From Acidobacteriaceae bacterium (GTDB lineage Bacteria > Acidobacteriota > Terriglobia > Terriglobales > Acidobacteriaceae), in the NCBI GenBank assembly GCA_030037705.1, contig JASHQE010000039.1:37468-101467 (forward strand): a DNA stretch of 64,000 bases. The letters are read 5' to 3'. How positions within the stretch are numbered: the first letter of the stretch is position 1; each line of letters starts with the position of its first letter. Below the pieces are notes generated by a model. The model was not told where the DNA came from. It saw only the letters and a list, made by a program, of their open reading frames with translations, and made no database searches. Both the position numbers and the translations under genes were made by a program. This document shows, piece by piece, positions 35,785 through 45,041 of this stretch.

Positions 35785-35812
35785 TTGTAGTTCAGCCTTG
35801 TTCAATTAGGAT
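35785..35812 (+). promoter_or_regulatory. Weak promoter candidate before the epimerase
   Basis: TTGTAG (35785-35790), a 16-base spacer and TAGGAT (35807-35812). It would give an almost leaderless transcript for the ATG at 35822, which has no clear ribosome site. Both boxes are imperfect. Confidence 0.25.
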
Positions 35813-35821
35813 CGTTGCTCT

Positions 35822-36931
35822 ATGCACATTCTTCATGTAGTGGGAGCCAGACCGAATTTCATGAAAGCGGCACCGGTGCTTCGGGCGCTCGGAAAGCGAA
35901 TGCATGTTCGCCAGAGCCTGGTTCATACGGGACAGCACTATGACGTGAATATGTCCGATGTGTTCTTTCGTCAACTCGGCATTCCCACTCCGGATGTGAA
36001 TTTAGGAGTTGGTTCGGGGAGCCATGCGCGACAGACCGCTGAGATCATGAACGGGCTGGAAGGCGTGATGCTGGAGCGCAAGCCGGACGTCGTTCTGGTG
36101 TATGGAGATGTGAACTCGACCGTGGCGGCTGCACTGGTGTGCGCCAAGCTGCTCATTACCGTAGCTCATGTCGAAGCGGGGCTGCGTTCGTTCGACAGGA
36201 CAATGCCGGAAGAAGTGAACCGCATCGTCACCGACCAGCTTGCCGATATTCTGCTCACTCCATCCGAAGATGGCGATCGCAATCTTCGCGCTGAAGGCAT
36301 CGCGGCCGAAAAGATTCATCGAGTCGGAAACGTCATGATTGACTCGCTGGTAGAGCTTTTGCCGGCTACGGCCGACGTTCCCAGGAATGGCTTAGCGGAT
36401 CAGTACGCTCTGGTTACGCTGCACCGGCCGTCGAATGTCGACGACAGCGCAACGCTCAATGGAATTATCGAGATGCTCGTGGAACTGAGCGCCGCTATCC
36501 AGGTCGTTTTTCCCGTGCATCCCCGAACGCGCCAGCGCATGGAGACGCTCACAGCCGATTTCTCTCGCCTTCACTTGCTTGAGCCGCTGCCGTACATCGA
36601 ATTTCTAGCTCTGCAAAAAAACGCGACCGTCGTGATCACTGACTCCGGAGGAATTCAGGAAGAAACAACGTATCTTGGTGTGCCCTGCCTGACCATGCGC
36701 GATAACACCGAGCGCCCGATTACAGTGGAGATGGGCACTAACATCCTGATTGGGCAGAGCGGGCGCAGGCTGCTCGACGAGGTACAACGAATTCTTCGCG
36801 GCGAGGCAAAGGTGGGAGTGGTTCCGCCTCTATGGGACGGCTATACTGGCGAAAGAATCGCAGAAATCCTCTGCGGCGCAGGCGCGGATTTTACTGGGGC
36901 CTCTGCAGGCGTGCGGATGGCCGGTCGCTGA
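35822..36931 (+). CDS. wecB: UDP-HexNAc 2-epimerase (WecB/WbpI family)
   Basis: Non-hydrolysing 2-epimerase of 369 residues: GARPNFMKAAPVLRAL at the start, VHTGQHYDVNMSD, VYGDVNSTVAAAL, HVEAGLRSFDRTMPEEVNR, the active-site TDSGGIQEETTYLG, and TERPITVEMGTN. WecB makes UDP-ManNAc from UDP-GlcNAc, while WbpI homologues act on UDP-GlcNAc(3NAc)A. Because WbpA, B, D and E-like enzymes are also here, the second role is quite possible, so the symbol is provisional. The gene is separated by 87 bases from the deacetylase and starts a new group. Confidence 0.93.
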   Translation: MHILHVVGARPNFMKAAPVLRALGKRMHVRQSLVHTGQHYDVNMSDVFFRQLGIPTPDVNLGVGSGSHARQTAEIMNGLEGVMLERKPDVVLVYGDVNSTVAAALVCAKLLITVAHVEAGLRSFDRTMPEEVNRIVTDQLADILLTPSEDGDRNLRAEGIAAEKIHRVGNVMIDSLVELLPATADVPRNGLADQYALVTLHRPSNVDDSATLNGIIEMLVELSAAIQVVFPVHPRTRQRMETLTADFSRLHLLEPLPYIEFLALQKNATVVITDSGGIQEETTYLGVPCLTMRDNTERPITVEMGTNILIGQSGRRLLDEVQRILRGEAKVGVVPPLWDGYTGERIAEILCGAGADFTGASAGVRMAGR

Positions 36932-36997
36932 TTGGCATTCGCTCTGCGCACAATCGGATTCCAGAGTCTTGTTCCCTAACGTCCAAGCAAATTCCCT

Positions 36998-37720
36998 ATG
37001 ACTACCGGTAAATCCCGCATCCGCTTTGAAGATCCGCTTACCTATTTAAGCCGGTTCATCTCCAGGCTCTACAGTTGGTGGATTTCTACGATGTATCCCT
37101 TCGCGTCTCGCGGAAAAAAGCTCACGTTTCATTTTCCATTCCGATTGGATAGGAGGGAAGCTAACCAGATCAGCCTGGGAAATTCGATCACGATTGGAAA
37201 GGATGCCTGGCTGAATACCGTGGGTGAGAACCACGGTGAGGTAAAGATCGTGATCGAAGATCATTGCAATATTGGTGCGCGCGATATTTTTTCCGCCAGA
37301 AATTCGATTCATATTGAGCGCGACGTGATGATTGCTACATCCGTTTTGATCCAGGATCACCACCATGCCTATGAAGACATCACGCTGCCGATTAGTCATC
37401 AAGGAGTAACACCCGGGGGCCGCATCCGGATTGGGCAGGGCTCGTGGATTGGCCAGGGTGCAGCCATCGTCTGCAATGAAGGAGAACTGGTGATCGGCGC
37501 GAACTGCGTAATTGGATCAAATGCACTGGTGACCAGAAGCTACCCGCCGAACTCGGTGATCATCGGAAATCCGGCGAGGCTTGCAAGGCAGTTTAACCCC
37601 GCTAAGGGAGCCTGGGTTGGCGGCGAGGCCGGACGTACCATTGCGGCGGATGCGCCCCGTCCGAGTGCTGGCGGAAAAACGATCGATGCACTGCAAAACG
37701 CAGTGCCGGCTGCCGATTGA
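36998..37720 (+). CDS. Hexapeptide acyltransferase (WcaF/CysE-like)
   Basis: 240-residue left-handed beta-helix acyltransferase: ISLGNSITIGKDAWLNT, VIEDHCNIGARDIFSARNSIHIERDVMIATSVLIQDHHHAYED with the catalytic His region, IGQGSWIGQGAAIVCNEGELVIGANCVIGSNALVTRSYPPNSVIIGNPARLARQ. It probably O-acetylates an EPS sugar. The C-terminal 30 residues are a disordered extension. It lies 66 bases after the epimerase and 31 before the second FkbH gene. Confidence 0.88.
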   Translation: MTTGKSRIRFEDPLTYLSRFISRLYSWWISTMYPFASRGKKLTFHFPFRLDRREANQISLGNSITIGKDAWLNTVGENHGEVKIVIEDHCNIGARDIFSARNSIHIERDVMIATSVLIQDHHHAYEDITLPISHQGVTPGGRIRIGQGSWIGQGAAIVCNEGELVIGANCVIGSNALVTRSYPPNSVIIGNPARLARQFNPAKGAWVGGEAGRTIAADAPRPSAGGKTIDALQNAVPAAD

Positions 37721-37751
37721 CAGGGAAACGATTCTTCGATTCAGGTCAGAA

Positions 37752-39482
37752 ATGAAGTTAGTTGAAGCGCTCAATATCACCAGAGCAATGCAGCAACGGA
37801 AGCTTCCTATGCTTCGCTGCTTTCTTGCGACCGGATTCAACGCTCTGCACCTGAAGACGTTTCTTGCCGCGGAACTGAGCCTTGTCTTTGCTGAACAGAA
37901 GATCGAAGTGCTGGACGGACTTTACGGAGACCTGCTCGGCAACATTGACCGGCTGGCCAAGAGCGATTGCGAAATCGGTGTCGTGCTGATCGAATGGTCC
38001 GATCTCGATCCGCGGCTCGGGATTCGCAGCACGGCGCGATGGACTGCGAACGAACTCAAGAACATCGTGACGACGGCGAAGGCGCGGGCTGCGCAGATGC
38101 AAAGAACGATTGAAGAAGCCAGCCAACACGCACCCGTGGTGGCATGCCTGCCGACGTTGCCGCTTCTGCCCTTCTCATTTACTCCGAGCTGCCAATCCGG
38201 TTCATGGGATGTGGAACTCCGCGGCATCATGCAGTCTCTAAGCTCTGTACTCGCTGAGAGTGGTCAGGTTCGCGTTCTTAACGCACAGCGTCTCGATCTG
38301 GATTCCCCACTTAAAGATCGCCACGATATTGAATCGGAAGGACTCAGCGGGTTTCCGTATCGCCTGCCCCATGCGTCAGCCGTAGCCGGTTTGATTGCTC
38401 GTCTTGCGCAGCGGCCGGTTCCAAAGAAGGGACTGATTACGGATCTCGACGAGACGGTGTGGAGCGGCATTCTGGGCGAGAATGGCGTCGACGGAATCTC
38501 CTGGGATCTGGAACACCATAGCCAGATGCATGCTCTCTATCAGCGGTTTCTGGGCGCATTGATGAGCGAAGGTGTGATGGTGGCAGTTGCCAGTAAGAAC
38601 GATCCTGAGCTGGTGGAGCAGGCTTTGCAGCGCAGCGATCTTGCTGTTTCTGCAGGAGGCATTTTCCCCATCGAGGCCAATTGGAAGCCTAAGTCGCAGT
38701 CGGTCTCGCGTATTCTCGAAACCTGGAATGTAGGAGCGGATTCAGTGGTGTTCATTGACGATAGCCCACTTGAACTGGCGGAAGTAAAGGCCGCACATCC
38801 GCAGATCGAATGCCTGCAGTTTCCAACCGGAGACAGCGCAGCGATTTACGAGCTCATCGTCAGGCTGCGTGACCTATTCGGCAGGAGTGCGGTCTCTGAA
38901 GAGGATTCGATTCGCGTCGAGAGCATCCGGAGGTCGCAGGCCGGCATGGCCTTGCGCGGGACACCCGCACTGGAGGAATTTCTCGAACAGGCGGAAGCCG
39001 AGGTCAGTTTTAACCTCTCCAAAACGCCGCTTGATCCGCGAGCCTTCGATCTTGTCAACAAGACGAACCAGTTCAACCTGAACGGCAACCGCTATACAGA
39101 AGCGAACTGGAAGAAATTTCTTGACGATCCGGCAAGCTTTCTGATGGTCGTTTCGTATCAGGATAAGTTTGGGCCGCTGGGAAAAATTGCGGTGGTCGCC
39201 GGTGGGTACAGAGAAAGAAAGCTGATGGTCCACACGTGGGTCATGAGCTGCCGGGCGTTTTCGCGCCAGATTGAATACCGGTGCCTGGCCGAGCTGGTTG
39301 CGCGATTTGATTTCGACGAGATTGAGTTTGCTTATCAACAGACGGAGAGGAACGGGCCTCTCCGTGAATTCCTCAGCGAGATATTGAAGACACCTCCCTC
39401 GCCGAACTGCGTGATGGCCCGGAGGGAGATGGAAGACCGCTTGGAATTTGTGATGAAGCCGCAGGAGGTTAGTAATGGATGA
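37752..39482 (+). CDS. fkbH: FkbH-type HAD-IIIC protein, second copy
   Basis: About 576 residues. The N-terminal 200 residues match FkbH proteins (RKLPMLRCFLATGFNALHLKTFLAAEL, CEIGVVLIEWSDLDPRLG). The HAD domain has ITDLDETVWSGILGENG, VAVASKNDPELV and VVFIDDSPLELAEV; the GNAT-like end has NKTNQFNLNGNRYTE. This is the canonical layout, unlike the first copy. It overlaps the acyl carrier protein gene by eight bases, so it is probably the enzyme that loads that carrier with a glycerate-derived unit. ATG 37752 follows CAGGTCAG; the track's 37581 start extends into the upstream gene. Confidence 0.9.
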   Translation: MKLVEALNITRAMQQRKLPMLRCFLATGFNALHLKTFLAAELSLVFAEQKIEVLDGLYGDLLGNIDRLAKSDCEIGVVLIEWSDLDPRLGIRSTARWTANELKNIVTTAKARAAQMQRTIEEASQHAPVVACLPTLPLLPFSFTPSCQSGSWDVELRGIMQSLSSVLAESGQVRVLNAQRLDLDSPLKDRHDIESEGLSGFPYRLPHASAVAGLIARLAQRPVPKKGLITDLDETVWSGILGENGVDGISWDLEHHSQMHALYQRFLGALMSEGVMVAVASKNDPELVEQALQRSDLAVSAGGIFPIEANWKPKSQSVSRILETWNVGADSVVFIDDSPLELAEVKAAHPQIECLQFPTGDSAAIYELIVRLRDLFGRSAVSEEDSIRVESIRRSQAGMALRGTPALEEFLEQAEAEVSFNLSKTPLDPRAFDLVNKTNQFNLNGNRYTEANWKKFLDDPASFLMVVSYQDKFGPLGKIAVVAGGYRERKLMVHTWVMSCRAFSRQIEYRCLAELVARFDFDEIEFAYQQTERNGPLREFLSEILKTPPSPNCVMARREMEDRLEFVMKPQEVSNG

Positions 39483-39723
39483 GCAGCAGGCGCGCCTGGC
39501 GAACTGCTTTCTGGCAGTTTTTCCGGATTTGAGCGCAGACGAGATCAGCAGCGCAACATCGGCCACCGTGCCAAGCTGGGATTCTGTGGCCGGAGTTACG
39601 CTTCTGGCAGTCGTTGAGGAGGAGTTTGGCATCGCTCTCGAAACGGACGACCTGTCGCGGTTTGATTCGTTTCAAGATTTTTTAACGTATCTCCGGCAAA
39701 CGGAAGTTGGCGAGCGGAGCTGA
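39475..39723 (+). CDS. Acyl carrier protein of the FkbH pathway
   Basis: 82-residue carrier protein. Ser37 in PSWDSVAGVTLL is the expected phosphopantetheine site, followed by the acidic helix (VVEEEFGIALE) and DLSRFDSFQDFLTYL. Overlap of eight bases with the FkbH gene and the ribosome site AGGAGG inside that gene show tight coupling. It probably carries a glyceryl-type three-carbon unit for transfer to EPS. The transferase is not identified; the neighbouring acyltransferase is a candidate. Confidence 0.9.
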   Translation: MDEQQARLANCFLAVFPDLSADEISSATSATVPSWDSVAGVTLLAVVEEEFGIALETDDLSRFDSFQDFLTYLRQTEVGERS

Positions 39724-39760
39724 CGAGGCGCAAGGCACCTCGTTCCGAATCGAAGCAGCT

Positions 39761-40825
39761 ATGAAGAATGTGTCACAACCATTCGTAAGCGTGATTGTTC
39801 CCGTCTACAACGAAGAGGAGCATCTGCCGGAGTGCATCGAGAGCATTTTGGCGCAGACCTATCAGAACTGGGAGTGCACGATTGTCAACAACAAGAGCAC
39901 GGATGGGTCGCTGGAGATCGCGCGCAGGTATGCGGCCAAAGACGCGCGGATACGGGTGCACGACAACGAGCAGTTCCTGGCCATGCTCGCGAATCACAAC
40001 TCCGCAATAAGATTGATCTCGCCCCGAAGCAAGTACTGCAAGGTGGTTCTCTCTGACGATCTTATCTTTCCCGATTGCCTGGAAAAGATGGTCGCAGTTG
40101 CTGAGGCTTATCCCTCGGTCGGGGTCGTCAGCTCCTACCAATTGCATGGACAGATCGTGCGCTCGGCGGGATTGCCGTACACACAGCAACTGGTCGGCGG
40201 ACGTGAGGCATGCCGCCAGTTTCTGCTGCAAACGCTCATCCTCTTCGGCACGCAGACATCGGTGCTCTATCGCTCGGATCTGGTCCGGAGCAGAGATCCG
40301 TTCTATCTTGAGACGAACATGTGTGCGGATTTCGAGGCCTGCTTCGCGCTTTTCAGGAACTCGGATCTTGGATTCGTTCACCAGGTGCTGACATATTCCA
40401 GGCCGCGGCCCGAATCGATCGGAAGAGTTTCATCCGATACGGGAGCGAATTACGGCAGTCTGCTTGAGATTCTTCTCACCTATGGGAAAGAATGCTTGAG
40501 CGAGGACGAGTATCAGTATTGCCTGGATCTGCAGCTCTCGCAATATTATGAGTTTCTTGGGCGCCGCCTGTGGGTGGAACGCGACCGAGGCTTCTGGGCG
40601 TTCCACAAAAAAACTCTCGATGATGCAGGCGTTGGTTTCAGCCGTGCGCGCGTGGCGATGGCAGCCTTTGGCGCGCTATGGAAGGCGGCAACAAGTCCCA
40701 ATGCGGCGTTTGAACGCATGAAGAGGCTGGTTGCATTCAAGAGAATCAGAGGCCGCCAAGTGCGGCAAGTGGTTTCAGGATTCGAGCAAGTTTCAATCGG
40801 AGAAGGAGCAGGGCAACATAAATAG
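39761..40825 (+). CDS. Glycosyltransferase family 2
   Basis: 354-residue GT-A enzyme: VSVIVPVYNEEEHLPECIESILAQTYQNWECTIVNNKSTDGS, VVLSDDLIFPDCLEKM (metal site), and FEACFALFRNSDLGFVHQVLTYSR. ATG 39761 gives the standard N-terminus; the track's TTG 39707 adds 18 residues and overlaps the carrier gene. It belongs to the same operon, 37 bases after the carrier gene. Donor unknown. Confidence 0.9.
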   Translation: MKNVSQPFVSVIVPVYNEEEHLPECIESILAQTYQNWECTIVNNKSTDGSLEIARRYAAKDARIRVHDNEQFLAMLANHNSAIRLISPRSKYCKVVLSDDLIFPDCLEKMVAVAEAYPSVGVVSSYQLHGQIVRSAGLPYTQQLVGGREACRQFLLQTLILFGTQTSVLYRSDLVRSRDPFYLETNMCADFEACFALFRNSDLGFVHQVLTYSRPRPESIGRVSSDTGANYGSLLEILLTYGKECLSEDEYQYCLDLQLSQYYEFLGRRLWVERDRGFWAFHKKTLDDAGVGFSRARVAMAAFGALWKAATSPNAAFERMKRLVAFKRIRGRQVRQVVSGFEQVSIGEGAGQHK

Positions 40826-40876
40826 GTGTGAAGAGCGGCCGAGGCGATTGTACGATGCGCTCGAATGGGAAGATGA

Positions 40877-42139
40877 ATGAGTCAGATTGAGATGGACTGC
40901 AGCAAACGAAGGGTCTGGCTCTTCGGGCACTTTGGACTTACAAACTTCGGCAATGAAAGTACGTTGCAAGCGTTTCTCTTTCATATCCATCGGCTGATGC
41001 CGAACGCTCAGGTCACTTGCATCTGCACCGGCCCCATAGCCACAGCGAATGCCTACGGCATTGCGACCCTGCCGATCAGCCGCACGATCATCAGTGCCTG
41101 GACTCCGGAAAGCCGCGTGGGGAGAATGTTTCGCTCGCTCCTCTTGGGAGCGCCCTGTGAGATCTACAGGTGGCTGGATGGCTTGCGGACGCTGAAGCCG
41201 AACGATATATTCATTATCCCCGGGACCGGCCTTGTGAGCGACGCTTATGGGCTTACCGGCTGGGGACCCTATAACTTATTCAAATGGTCGTTGATTGCGA
41301 AAGTCCGACGTTGCAAGTTATTGGTCGTCAGTGTAGGCGCAGGACCTCTCTACGGGCGTCTCGGCCGTTTTTTTGCTAAGTCGGCGCTTGCGTTGGCGGA
41401 TTTTCGTTCATATCGCGATGCATCGTCGCTTCGATATTTGAAGAGCATCGGCTTCGAGAAGCCACGGGATCGAGTATATCCCGATCTCGCATGGGGCTTA
41501 CCTCTGAATCACGCTGTTTGCAATGACGCTCGCGGCAGACGCGAAGATGCAGCCGATCACAGACGCATAGTGGGCGTGGGTGTCATGCTCTACGCGGGCA
41601 AGTACAGCGTCGAGAATCCCGAGGATAAGACATTTCGCGCTTATCTCGATAAACTGGTCGGTCTGATCCAGTGGCTTTTGGCCAGAGATTACAACGTCCG
41701 GCTGTTGATTGGAGATCTTTGTGATGAACCGGTAATTGAGGAGTTCAAAAGTACTTTGAGAGAAAGGCTTCCGGAGTACGACGAACGCCGTATTCTTCAC
41801 GGCAACGTTGTTACGGTCGACCAACTATTGGCGCAGATCGCCGAAACGGAATTTGTCGTCGTTACGCGCTTCCATAACGTTCTGCTGGCTTTCATGAGCG
41901 AGAAGCCGGTGGTTGCCATTTCGTTTCATCATAAGGTTGCATCCTTAATGGACGCTGCAGGCCTATCGGAGTACTGCCTCGACATCAACACGTTCAGCGA
42001 AGACGAGCTGATCTCTAAAGCACTCCAGGTAGAGAAAAATGCGGGGAAATTGGTAAGCCTGATCAAAGAGCGTACGCAGGCGTACCGCGCGGCTCTTGAC
42101 GAACAATATAAGCAGATTCTGGAAGAAGTAAACGCCTGA
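40877..42139 (+). CDS. Polysaccharide pyruvyl transferase family protein
   Basis: 420 residues of the PS_pyruv_trans family (CsaB/WcaK type): GHFGLTNFGNESTLQAFLFHI at the start, DIFIIPGTGLVSD, VVSVGAGPLYGRL, FRSYRDASSLRYLKSIG, and VVTRFHNVLLAFMSEKPVVAISFHHKV near the end. It transfers pyruvate from phosphoenolpyruvate to form a ketal on a sugar, adding negative charge to EPS. It lies 51 bases after the GT2 gene. Some members of this fold are glycosyltransferases, so the exact reaction is a family-based call. Confidence 0.87.
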   Translation: MSQIEMDCSKRRVWLFGHFGLTNFGNESTLQAFLFHIHRLMPNAQVTCICTGPIATANAYGIATLPISRTIISAWTPESRVGRMFRSLLLGAPCEIYRWLDGLRTLKPNDIFIIPGTGLVSDAYGLTGWGPYNLFKWSLIAKVRRCKLLVVSVGAGPLYGRLGRFFAKSALALADFRSYRDASSLRYLKSIGFEKPRDRVYPDLAWGLPLNHAVCNDARGRREDAADHRRIVGVGVMLYAGKYSVENPEDKTFRAYLDKLVGLIQWLLARDYNVRLLIGDLCDEPVIEEFKSTLRERLPEYDERRILHGNVVTVDQLLAQIAETEFVVVTRFHNVLLAFMSEKPVVAISFHHKVASLMDAAGLSEYCLDINTFSEDELISKALQVEKNAGKLVSLIKERTQAYRAALDEQYKQILEEVNA

Positions 42140-42170
42140 CATTAGTGATCACGAGAGGAAGTTTCGCAGC

Positions 42171-42815
42171 ATGGCGCAAGTTACGGAAAATTACTACAAG
42201 CATGAGTTTTGGGCTACCGAGAACCTTCGCTACGTAAAGCCGCACTTCCGGCTGGCAAAAGCGGCGCGCATTGTGAACCGGCTTGCGAAGGGCAAAAAAT
42301 GTGAGCTTCTTGACGTAGGGTGCGGACCGGCGACGCTTGCGCAGGAATTAGACGGCAATATTCAGTACCACGGCATCGACATCGCTATTCAGCGTCCGGC
42401 GGCGAATCTGATCCAGTCTGATTTTCTTGCTGAGCCTATTCAGTTTAGCGGAAAGCAGTTCGATATCGTGGTGGCTCAGGGCGTCTTTGAGTACGTGGGC
42501 AAGCATCAGATTGAAAAATTTAAAGAGATCAAGAAACTGCTCAAGCCGGGAGGTGTCTTCCTGGCTTCCTATGTGAACTTCGATCATCTGCACAGCAGAA
42601 TCTACGAGCCGTACAGCAATGTGCAGCCGCTTGACGAATTTCATGTAAGCCTTCAAAGTATTTTTCGCATCGATCGCTATTTCCCAACGTCGCATCACTG
42701 GTATCACCGCGAGCCGAATCGGGAGTGGCTGAAGGCGATTCAGATGAGAATCAACGTGACTATCCCGATGCTGAGCCGTCGATTTGCCGTAGAGTACTTT
42801 TTCCTCTGCTCGTAA
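42171..42815 (+). CDS. Class I SAM-dependent methyltransferase
   Basis: 214 residues with the SAM-binding signature CELLDVGCGPATLAQEL, the acidic loop HGIDIAI, FDIVVAQGVFEYVG and LLKPGGVFLASYVNFDHL. The C-terminal tail is aromatic (YFPTSHHWYHREPNREWLK). It probably methylates an EPS sugar or lipid-linked precursor. It starts 31 bases after the pyruvyl transferase gene and is followed by a hairpin, so it ends this operon. Confidence 0.85.
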   Translation: MAQVTENYYKHEFWATENLRYVKPHFRLAKAARIVNRLAKGKKCELLDVGCGPATLAQELDGNIQYHGIDIAIQRPAANLIQSDFLAEPIQFSGKQFDIVVAQGVFEYVGKHQIEKFKEIKKLLKPGGVFLASYVNFDHLHSRIYEPYSNVQPLDEFHVSLQSIFRIDRYFPTSHHWYHREPNREWLKAIQMRINVTIPMLSRRFAVEYFFLCS

Positions 42816-42897
42816 AATCTGCAACAGCCGCCGTTCAACATGCTAGAACTGATTGCATAAAACAGTTCTGTAACAGAGAACGGCTTCAGTCGCGCCG

Positions 42898-42919
42898 AAA
42901 ACCCTCTAACAAGGGTTTT
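42898..42919 (+). terminator. Intrinsic-type terminator after the methyltransferase
   Basis: AAAACCCT (42898-42905) pairs with AGGGTTTT (42912-42919) around a six-base loop, and the descending arm ends in TTTT. It marks the end of the 26-42.8 kb operon or subgroup. Confidence 0.6.
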
Positions 42920-43003
42920 AACCACCCGATAGCTTTTCTTCTTCCTTTGGGCCTATTTGCGCAACCAGCTCTTGAGACGTTTTAAGATATAAATTATCTA
43001 CAC

Positions 43004-43531
43004 ATGCGTTTTTGTGAAACTAAGCTATCCGGCGTTTATGCAATTTACCTCGAACCTCATTTGGACGAGCGGGGATTCTTCGCGCGGTTGTGGTGCCACC
43101 GGGAGTTTAAAGAGAACGGCTTGAATCCAAATCTGGTGCAGTGCAATATGTCGTTCAATGCCAAGCGAGGGACGCTGCGCGGGATGCATTACCAGGCGGC
43201 GCCTCATGCTGAGGCGAAATTGATTCGATGCACAAAGGGAGCGATTTACGATGTTGCCGTTGACCTTCGGCCATCGTCGCCGACATATAAACAGTGGGTT
43301 GCTCAGACGCTGACGGCGGAAAACCGGACGATGCTGTATGTTCCGGAGGGTTGCGGCCACGGTTTCCTAACGCTCGAAGATGAGAGCGAGGTCTTCTACC
43401 AGATGTCGGAGTACTATGCGCCGGAAGCCGCACGCGGGTTCCGATGGAATGATCCAGCGTTCGGGATCTCGTGGCCAGAGAAGGTAGAGGTTATTTCAGA
43501 GAGAGATGCTACCTACCCTGAGTTCGCGTGA
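43004..43531 (+). CDS. dTDP-4-dehydrorhamnose 3,5-epimerase-like protein
   Basis: 175-residue cupin of the RfbC family: GVYAIYLEPHLDERGFFARLW, the catalytic His in RGMHYQAAP, and MSEYYAPEAARGFRWNDPAFGI. RfbC epimerises 4-keto-6-deoxy nucleotide sugars at C3 and C5. Here the neighbours suggest a CDP-sugar or C-methylated sugar rather than dTDP-rhamnose, as no RfbA, B or D genes are present. It starts a new group after the terminator and overlaps the next gene by 26 bases. The symbol is left blank because the substrate is doubtful. Confidence 0.88.
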   Translation: MRFCETKLSGVYAIYLEPHLDERGFFARLWCHREFKENGLNPNLVQCNMSFNAKRGTLRGMHYQAAPHAEAKLIRCTKGAIYDVAVDLRPSSPTYKQWVAQTLTAENRTMLYVPEGCGHGFLTLEDESEVFYQMSEYYAPEAARGFRWNDPAFGISWPEKVEVISERDATYPEFA

Positions 43532-44861
43532 TTCTGTGAGCCTCTTGAAGGAGATGGATGGCAATGACGCTGTGGAGCTCGGCGTCACGCTGCACAATTT
43601 CGCCGCGAGTTTATACCCGATCTGCCGTAGCATCACTGGCGACGGAATTCGGAAGACGCTGGGCATGATTGGAGAGCGGATTCCGCTTGAGCTTCGCGAG
43701 GTGCCCACCGGGACACCGGTCTTTGACTGGACCGTACCCAAAGAGTGGAATATTCGCGATGCGTATATCAAAACTGCTGACGGCCGGCGCATCGTCGATT
43801 TTCATCAGTGCAATCTGCATGTGATGAATTACAGTACGCCGGTTCATGCGACGTTGCCGCTCAAAGAGATCAGGCCGCATCTGTTCACGCTTCCCGATCA
43901 TCCGGATTGGATACCGTATCGGACCTCTTATTACAAGGAGGACTGGGGTTTTTGCTTATCGCATCGTCAGTTGCTGCAACTTGAAGACGGGGAATATGAG
44001 GTGTGCATCGATTCCTCGCTCGATGAGGGGCATTTGACCTATGGAGAATGCTATTTGCCGGGGCAGTCAAAAGAGGAGGTTTTGATCTCATGCCACGCCT
44101 GCCATCCGTCTCTGGCAAATGACAACCTATCCGGGCTATCGGTGGCGACGTTTCTGGCGCAATCGCTGTCCCGGCGGGACCTGCGCTATTCGTACCGGTT
44201 CCTGTTTCTTCCCGGCACGATTGGAGCCATCAGTTGGCTGGCGCAAAACCGAGAGAGCGCCAGCCGTATTCGGCACGGACTGGTCTTGACGTGTATCGGA
44301 GACGCGGGTGGATTCCACTATAAAAAGAGCCGGCGCGGCGATGCTGAGATCGACCGCGCCGTTGCGTGCATTTTGAGAGATTTTGGCGGACCCTCCGCGA
44401 TACTGGAGTTTTCGCCTTACGGATACGATGAGCGGCAATATTGCTCGCCCGGCTTCAATCTTCCAGTGGGTTGCCTGATGCGGAGCGTGTGGGGAACGTT
44501 CCCGGAGTATCATACGTCGGCCGACAATCTGGAGTTCATTCAATCGGATTCTCTAGCTGAGTCGCTCCGCGTGTGCGCCGCGATTGTTGATGTGCTTGAG
44601 GGAAATCGCAGATATGTGAATCAAAGCCCTTATTGCGAACCGCAGCTTGGGAAACGAGGTCTTTATAAGTCGACCGGCGGGACGGCAATCGGCGAGGAGA
44701 TCAATGCCCGGCTGTGGGTGCTGAATTTCTCTGACGGCGAGCACTCGCTGCTCGATATCGCCGAACGCTCGGGTATCTCATTTGCAGCTATAAGAGAGGC
44801 TGCATCGTTGCTCCATGATGCAGGCTTGCTCATCGCCGTTTCAGATGACGATGCCGCGTGA
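43506..44861 (+). CDS. DUF4910/DUF2172 aminopeptidase-like protein
   Basis: 451 residues. The body resembles M28-type zinc aminopeptidases, with candidate ligands in SCHACHPSLANDNLSGL and EYHTSADNLEF; the C-terminus (LLDIAERSGISFAAIREAASLLHDAG) looks like a winged-helix. This family is found in polysaccharide loci near C-methyl and CDP-sugar genes; its substrate is not established and may be an amino-acylated or N-acylated sugar. It overlaps the RfbC-like gene. ATG 43554 is an alternative start, directly after AAGGAG. Confidence 0.83.
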   Translation: MLPTLSSRDSVSLLKEMDGNDAVELGVTLHNFAASLYPICRSITGDGIRKTLGMIGERIPLELREVPTGTPVFDWTVPKEWNIRDAYIKTADGRRIVDFHQCNLHVMNYSTPVHATLPLKEIRPHLFTLPDHPDWIPYRTSYYKEDWGFCLSHRQLLQLEDGEYEVCIDSSLDEGHLTYGECYLPGQSKEEVLISCHACHPSLANDNLSGLSVATFLAQSLSRRDLRYSYRFLFLPGTIGAISWLAQNRESASRIRHGLVLTCIGDAGGFHYKKSRRGDAEIDRAVACILRDFGGPSAILEFSPYGYDERQYCSPGFNLPVGCLMRSVWGTFPEYHTSADNLEFIQSDSLAESLRVCAAIVDVLEGNRRYVNQSPYCEPQLGKRGLYKSTGGTAIGEEINARLWVLNFSDGEHSLLDIAERSGISFAAIREAASLLHDAGLLIAVSDDDAA

Positions 44862-45041
44862 GAAAAAAGAAGTCGAAGGCAGGGAGGAGCAGGCAGGACC
44901 TCAATATATTTACAAAAATTCTTTTATTTTAAATCGCTTCATACATAGCTAGAAATAAGCTCAGACGCAACCTGTTGCGAGAATCACTACAAACATCATC
45001 GCGCATTCACAAAGCGGCGCAATGATTCAAAGAGGAGAGAT

